A DNA stretch of 64,000 bases, from NCBI GenBank assembly GCA_023436885.1, contig JAEZHI010000047.1:1-64000 (forward strand), written 5' to 3'. This DNA comes from Pseudomonadota bacterium. GTDB taxonomy: Bacteria > Pseudomonadota > Alphaproteobacteria > Rhizobiales > Pleomorphomonadaceae. The notes beneath the pieces are model-generated. The model made no database searches. It was not told where the DNA came from and saw only the letters and a program-made list of their open reading frames with translations. The number at the start of each line of letters is the position of its first letter. The stretch's first letter is position 1. Positions 61,398-64,000 of this stretch are shown here, piece by piece. Made by a program: the position numbers and the translations under genes.

Positions 61398-61757
61398 CTG
61401 GAACCCCTCTGGTTTTTTCGGAAACGGCCTCTTCGGACCGATCGGGACGTTGCGGCTGTCTTCCGCTTTATCTCCCCGACCTACACAGTTCACCGGACCC
61501 CACCCTCAGTCAAGACACTTTTTTCCTATACGCTAATTTATTGCCTCTCGGAAAAGGTTGTGGCATTCAGTGAGCGGAGGGCTGTTGTCCTTGCCCCTCC
61601 GCAAACCGCGTGTCGCGAGCAGGAGTCGTAGAAAATTTCTTTTATTTTTCAATAATCTGCTTTCCTAGATCCAAGCTTCTATCAAGCACCACTACTGTCA
61701 GTGGAACCGAAATCCGACTACACGGCTCTCGCTCAACGAAATTTCCTGAAGGAAAAA
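61398..61757. other. Divergent intergenic region, binding-protein and XRE-cupin genes
   Basis: About 360 bases without a gene. On the minus strand a TTGACT -35 candidate (61508-61513) and AACTGT (61485-61490) with 17-bp spacing lie 89 bases before the binding-protein start. An AT-rich tract at 61629-61660 lies nearer the regulator and could be its operator zone. Confidence 0.45.
61485..61513 (-). promoter_or_regulatory. Candidate promoter of the hydantoinase/dipeptide operon
   Basis: TTGACT and AACTGT spaced 17 bp on the minus strand. The -35 element is good, the -10 element poor, as expected of a regulated promoter. Chance matches cannot be excluded. Confidence 0.3.
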
Positions 61758-62393
61758 ATGGCGTCTCACATCAAATCACCCCGCAGGCCATCCGCAGATG
61801 AAGGCACGTCCGTCCGTCCGGAGGAGTCCATCGCCGAAATTCTGCGACGGCGACGCAAGGAGGCGCACCTAACGCTGCAGGAACTCGCGGAACGCTGCAA
61901 ACTGGCCTCGTCGACATTGTCCAAGATCGAAAACGGCCAGATGTCGCCGACCTACGAGACGATTATCCGCGTGGCTGACGGGCTTGAAATCGATGTCGCC
62001 CAACTGTTCTCCGGCGCGAAGCCGCATCCGGTCGGAGGTCGCCGCACCGTCACCCGCAGCGGTCAGGGTGTTGCCCGATCCACCGAGCAATATAGCTACG
62101 AGATGCTGGCGGCCGACCTCACCGGCAAGCAGTTCATTCCGCTTCTGACCACGCTCAACGCCCGGTCGCTGGAGAGCTTTCCCGATCTGGTCCGCCATGT
62201 GGGCGAGGAATTCTTTTATGTGCTGAGCGGCGAAGTGACGTTGCACACCGAGCATTATGCGCCGGCGTTCTTCAGGGTCGGCGATAGCTGCTATTTCGAC
62301 AGTACGATGGGGCATGCGCTGGTCTCCACGGGCGAGCAGCCAGCCAAGATCCTCTGGATCTGCTCGCGGGTCGTCGCGCCGCTCGATGCGTGA
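61758..62393 (+). CDS. XRE-family regulator with cupin domain
   Basis: A 211-residue regulator: an XRE-type helix-turn-helix at about residues 25-80 (ILRRRRKEAHLTLQELAERCKLASSTLSKIENGQMSPTYETI) and a C-terminal cupin (HVGEEFFYVLSGEVTLHTEHY, residues 148-205) that should sense a small molecule. GAAGGA lies 5-10 bases before the ATG at 61758, so I prefer it to a GTG 19 codons upstream. Divergent from the importer/hydantoinase operon, it is its likely regulator. The PuuR-like architecture often senses amines or amino-acid derivatives. Confidence 0.88.
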   Translation: MASHIKSPRRPSADEGTSVRPEESIAEILRRRRKEAHLTLQELAERCKLASSTLSKIENGQMSPTYETIIRVADGLEIDVAQLFSGAKPHPVGGRRTVTRSGQGVARSTEQYSYEMLAADLTGKQFIPLLTTLNARSLESFPDLVRHVGEEFFYVLSGEVTLHTEHYAPAFFRVGDSCYFDSTMGHALVSTGEQPAKILWICSRVVAPLDA

Positions 62394-62409
62394 AGCGACG
62401 CGCACGCCG

Positions 62410-63063
62410 TTAGCTCCCATCCCCGATCTCGGTCCGCAGATCGCTCCATGTGGCGGCGATGTGGTCATGACACAGGCTTCGAAGCCGCTCGGCATCCCGA
62501 GCCAGCCAGGCATCGAAGATCGCGCCATGTTCGTTCTCGGCCCGCTCGGATCGGCCTTTCGGCACCAGATGGCAAACGACGTAGCGTTCGGCGATGACGT
62601 GCAGGCGCTCCAGCATATGTTTGGAAATCGGCAGCGCCGCCGGGCGAACCAAAGCCATATGGAAAGCGCGGTTCAGCGGGCCAGCGCTTGATCGGCGTCC
62701 CGATACCGCTTCATTGAGCCCATCCAGCGCCTTGCGGGCCTGCGCTATGTCGCCGTCGCTGGCGCGCTCGGCGCCGCGAACACATGCGTCCGGTTCGATC
62801 CGGAGCCTGAGATCGAAGACGTCCCGCGCCTCTTCGGCAGATAGTGGACGGATGAAAAAACCGCGGTTGATCTCCGATGTGATCAGCCCGGCCTGCTCAA
62901 GCTTGGCAAAGGCCTCCCGCAGCGGGATCTTGCTCACGCCGAACTCGGTGGCGAGTTCGTCCTGCCGAAGCGGGCTGTCGTCGGCGAATTCTCCGGCGAC
63001 AATGCGCTCCTGAAGGATCGCCGCGATCCGGTCGGCGAGACTTTCCTTGAGCAATACCGTCAT
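62410..63063 (-). CDS. GntR-family regulator (FadR/FCD subgroup)
   Basis: A 217-residue repressor. The winged helix-turn-helix (residues 8-72) contains SPLRQDELATEFGVSKIPLREAFAKLEQAGL, and the helical FCD domain (about 80-210) carries Asp and His residues of its metal site (FDLRLRIEPD, FHMALV, EHGAIFDAW, HDHI). The ATG at 63063 begins the family core; a longer frame would enter the epimerase gene. It lies 11 bases after the hydroxyproline epimerase gene and probably regulates that pathway. Confidence 0.9.
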   Translation of the reverse strand: MTVLLKESLADRIAAILQERIVAGEFADDSPLRQDELATEFGVSKIPLREAFAKLEQAGLITSEINRGFFIRPLSAEEARDVFDLRLRIEPDACVRGAERASDGDIAQARKALDGLNEAVSGRRSSAGPLNRAFHMALVRPAALPISKHMLERLHVIAERYVVCHLVPKGRSERAENEHGAIFDAWLARDAERLRSLCHDHIAATWSDLRTEIGDGS

Positions 63064-63074
63064 GTTGTCACCCG

Positions 63075-64000
63075 CTACACAACCTGAAAGCCATTCCAAA
63101 ACTGGCTGGTCCGATCGATCCAGATGGTATTGAACCCGGTCGAAACCGCCGATCCCTGGATCGAAGGTATGATCGCCGGTTTGCCCCCCACGACGGTCGA
63201 CCGCTCGGCCTTGCCGATGAATCGGCTGCCTATATAGCTCTCGTGCACGAAAGTGTCGCCGATCGCCAGACGTTCCTTGGAGGCGAGATGAGCAAGGCGC
63301 GCCGACGTGCCGGTGCCGCAGGGTGACCGGTCGATCGCCTTGTCGCCATAGAAGACTGCGTTGCGACCATCGGCGCCCTCGCCCCTGGGGCTGTCCGCCC
63401 AAAGGACGTGGCTAACGCCCCGGATGGTTGGATCGTCGGGATGCACAGGCTCGAACTTCTCGCGGACGAGTGTGCGCACGAGTCCGGACAAGGCGATGAT
63501 GCGCGCCGCCCCGAGATCGTCGAGCCCTCGATAGGCGCCCTGCGGCTCGACAATGGCGTAGAAGTTGCCGCCGTAGGCAACGTCGACGCGGAGTGGGCCG
63601 AAATCCGGCACTTCGATTTCGATATCGGTCGCAGCAACGAAGGCGGGAACGTTGGTGATCCGCACGAAGCTCACGCGCTCGCCCTCGACACCGTAGTCGA
63701 TGTCGATGACCCCGGCCGGAACCTCAATGCGCAGATGCCCCGGCTGCCTGGGAATGATCAGGCCATTTTCGAGACCGAAGGTGACAATGCCGATGGTGCC
63801 GTGCCCGCACATCGGCAGGCACCCCGACGTCTCGATGAACAGGATGCCACAATCGGTATCCGGCCGGGTCGGCGGATAGAGGAATCCGCCGGACATCATG
63901 TCATGCCCGCGAGGCTCGAAGCAGAGGCCAGTGCGAATCCAGTCGAAGCGGGCGAGGAAATCCTGCCGCCGCTCCGACATGCTGTCGCCGGCAAGCAGCG
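63075..64000 (-). CDS. 4-hydroxyproline 2-epimerase / proline racemase family, start beyond window
   Basis: The 308 visible codons are the C-terminal part of a proline-racemase-family enzyme, and the frame stays open to the window edge. Both catalytic cysteines of a two-base epimerase are visible: PMCGHGTIG and SPCGTGTSAR. Presence of both favours 4-hydroxyproline 2-epimerase or racemase over trans-3-hydroxyproline dehydratase, which lacks one. An internal ATG at 63980 is not the true start, since the conserved N-terminus (about 30 residues) must lie beyond 64000. The GntR gene follows, and the hydantoinase/dipeptide importer operon is near, consistent with amino-acid derivative catabolism. 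Confidence 0.9.
   Translation of the reverse strand, partial: LLAGDSMSERRQDFLARFDWIRTGLCFEPRGHDMMSGGFLYPPTRPDTDCGILFIETSGCLPMCGHGTIGIVTFGLENGLIIPRQPGHLRIEVPAGVIDIDYGVEGERVSFVRITNVPAFVAATDIEIEVPDFGPLRVDVAYGGNFYAIVEPQGAYRGLDDLGAARIIALSGLVRTLVREKFEPVHPDDPTIRGVSHVLWADSPRGEGADGRNAVFYGDKAIDRSPCGTGTSARLAHLASKERLAIGDTFVHESYIGSRFIGKAERSTVVGGKPAIIPSIQGSAVSTGFNTIWIDRTSQFWNGFQVV

Noticed and set aside
1..64000. Mobile elements, tRNA genes or CRISPR arrays
   Set aside because: No transposase or integrase motifs, no tRNA cloverleaf sequences and no regularly spaced repeats were seen on either strand.

Overview
This window is GC-rich bacterial DNA of alphaproteobacterial character, most likely Hyphomicrobiales (Rhizobiales). 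That judgement rests on codon use, the mix of Pot/Dpp/amino-acid type ABC importers with dedicated catabolic enzymes, and hydantoinase A/B clusters. The genus cannot be fixed from sequence alone. I see no rRNA, tRNA, CRISPR array, phage gene or insertion sequence. Genes are packed tightly, many with 4-nt ATGA overlaps, so operon structure is easy to read.

Layout. 1-6.9 kb: an alpha/beta-hydrolase, transketolase behind a leader with two hairpins, a Cof-type HAD phosphatase and a GH130-like enzyme (all +), then a Doc-type toxin with an AbrB-type antitoxin (-). 7-15.1 kb: a LuxR regulator divergent from a complete Pot-type ABC importer plus an SDR dehydrogenase, then an Old Yellow Enzyme, an isochorismatase-like hydrolase and a small DUF2188 protein. 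15.2-25.5 kb: a minus-strand operon with a second Pot-type importer, a nucleoside phosphorylase, a PfkB kinase, an ADP-ribosylglycohydrolase and a creatininase-family amidase. A LysR regulator sits above it, divergent from an ATZ/TRZ amidohydrolase. 25.5-28.4 kb: a self-inhibited Fic protein, a P-loop kinase and a VOC protein.

28.5-44.9 kb: a TetR regulator, an SDR and a phytanoyl-CoA-dioxygenase-like protein (-) diverge from a 13-kb plus-strand operon. That operon encodes an amino-acid-type ABC importer, a luciferase-like flavin monooxygenase, a Rieske oxygenase, an aldo/keto reductase, a glutamine-synthetase-like ligase, a VOC protein, a MetX-like hydrolase, a KstD-like flavoprotein, a LysR regulator, a flavin reductase and a ferredoxin-type oxygenase reductase. 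Near-identical palindromes lie in front of both arms. 45-61.4 kb: a 16-kb minus-strand operon with a dipeptide-type ABC importer, two HyuA, three HyuB, an M20 amidohydrolase and a GAF protein, divergent from an XRE-cupin regulator. 62.4-64 kb: a GntR regulator and the start-truncated gene for a hydroxyproline epimerase.

How the genes work together. The window is a run of import-plus-catabolism modules, each with its own regulator. Two look undescribed as units. The 15-25 kb module pairs an ADP-ribosylglycohydrolase and a PfkB kinase (as in the uncharacterised E. coli yegTUVW group) with an ABC importer, a nucleoside phosphorylase and two amidohydrolases, suggesting salvage of a modified ribosyl compound. 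The 31-45 kb module combines a glutamate-amine ligase-like enzyme with Rieske and flavin monooxygenases, suggesting oxidation of an imported amine. Substrates are inferred, not shown.
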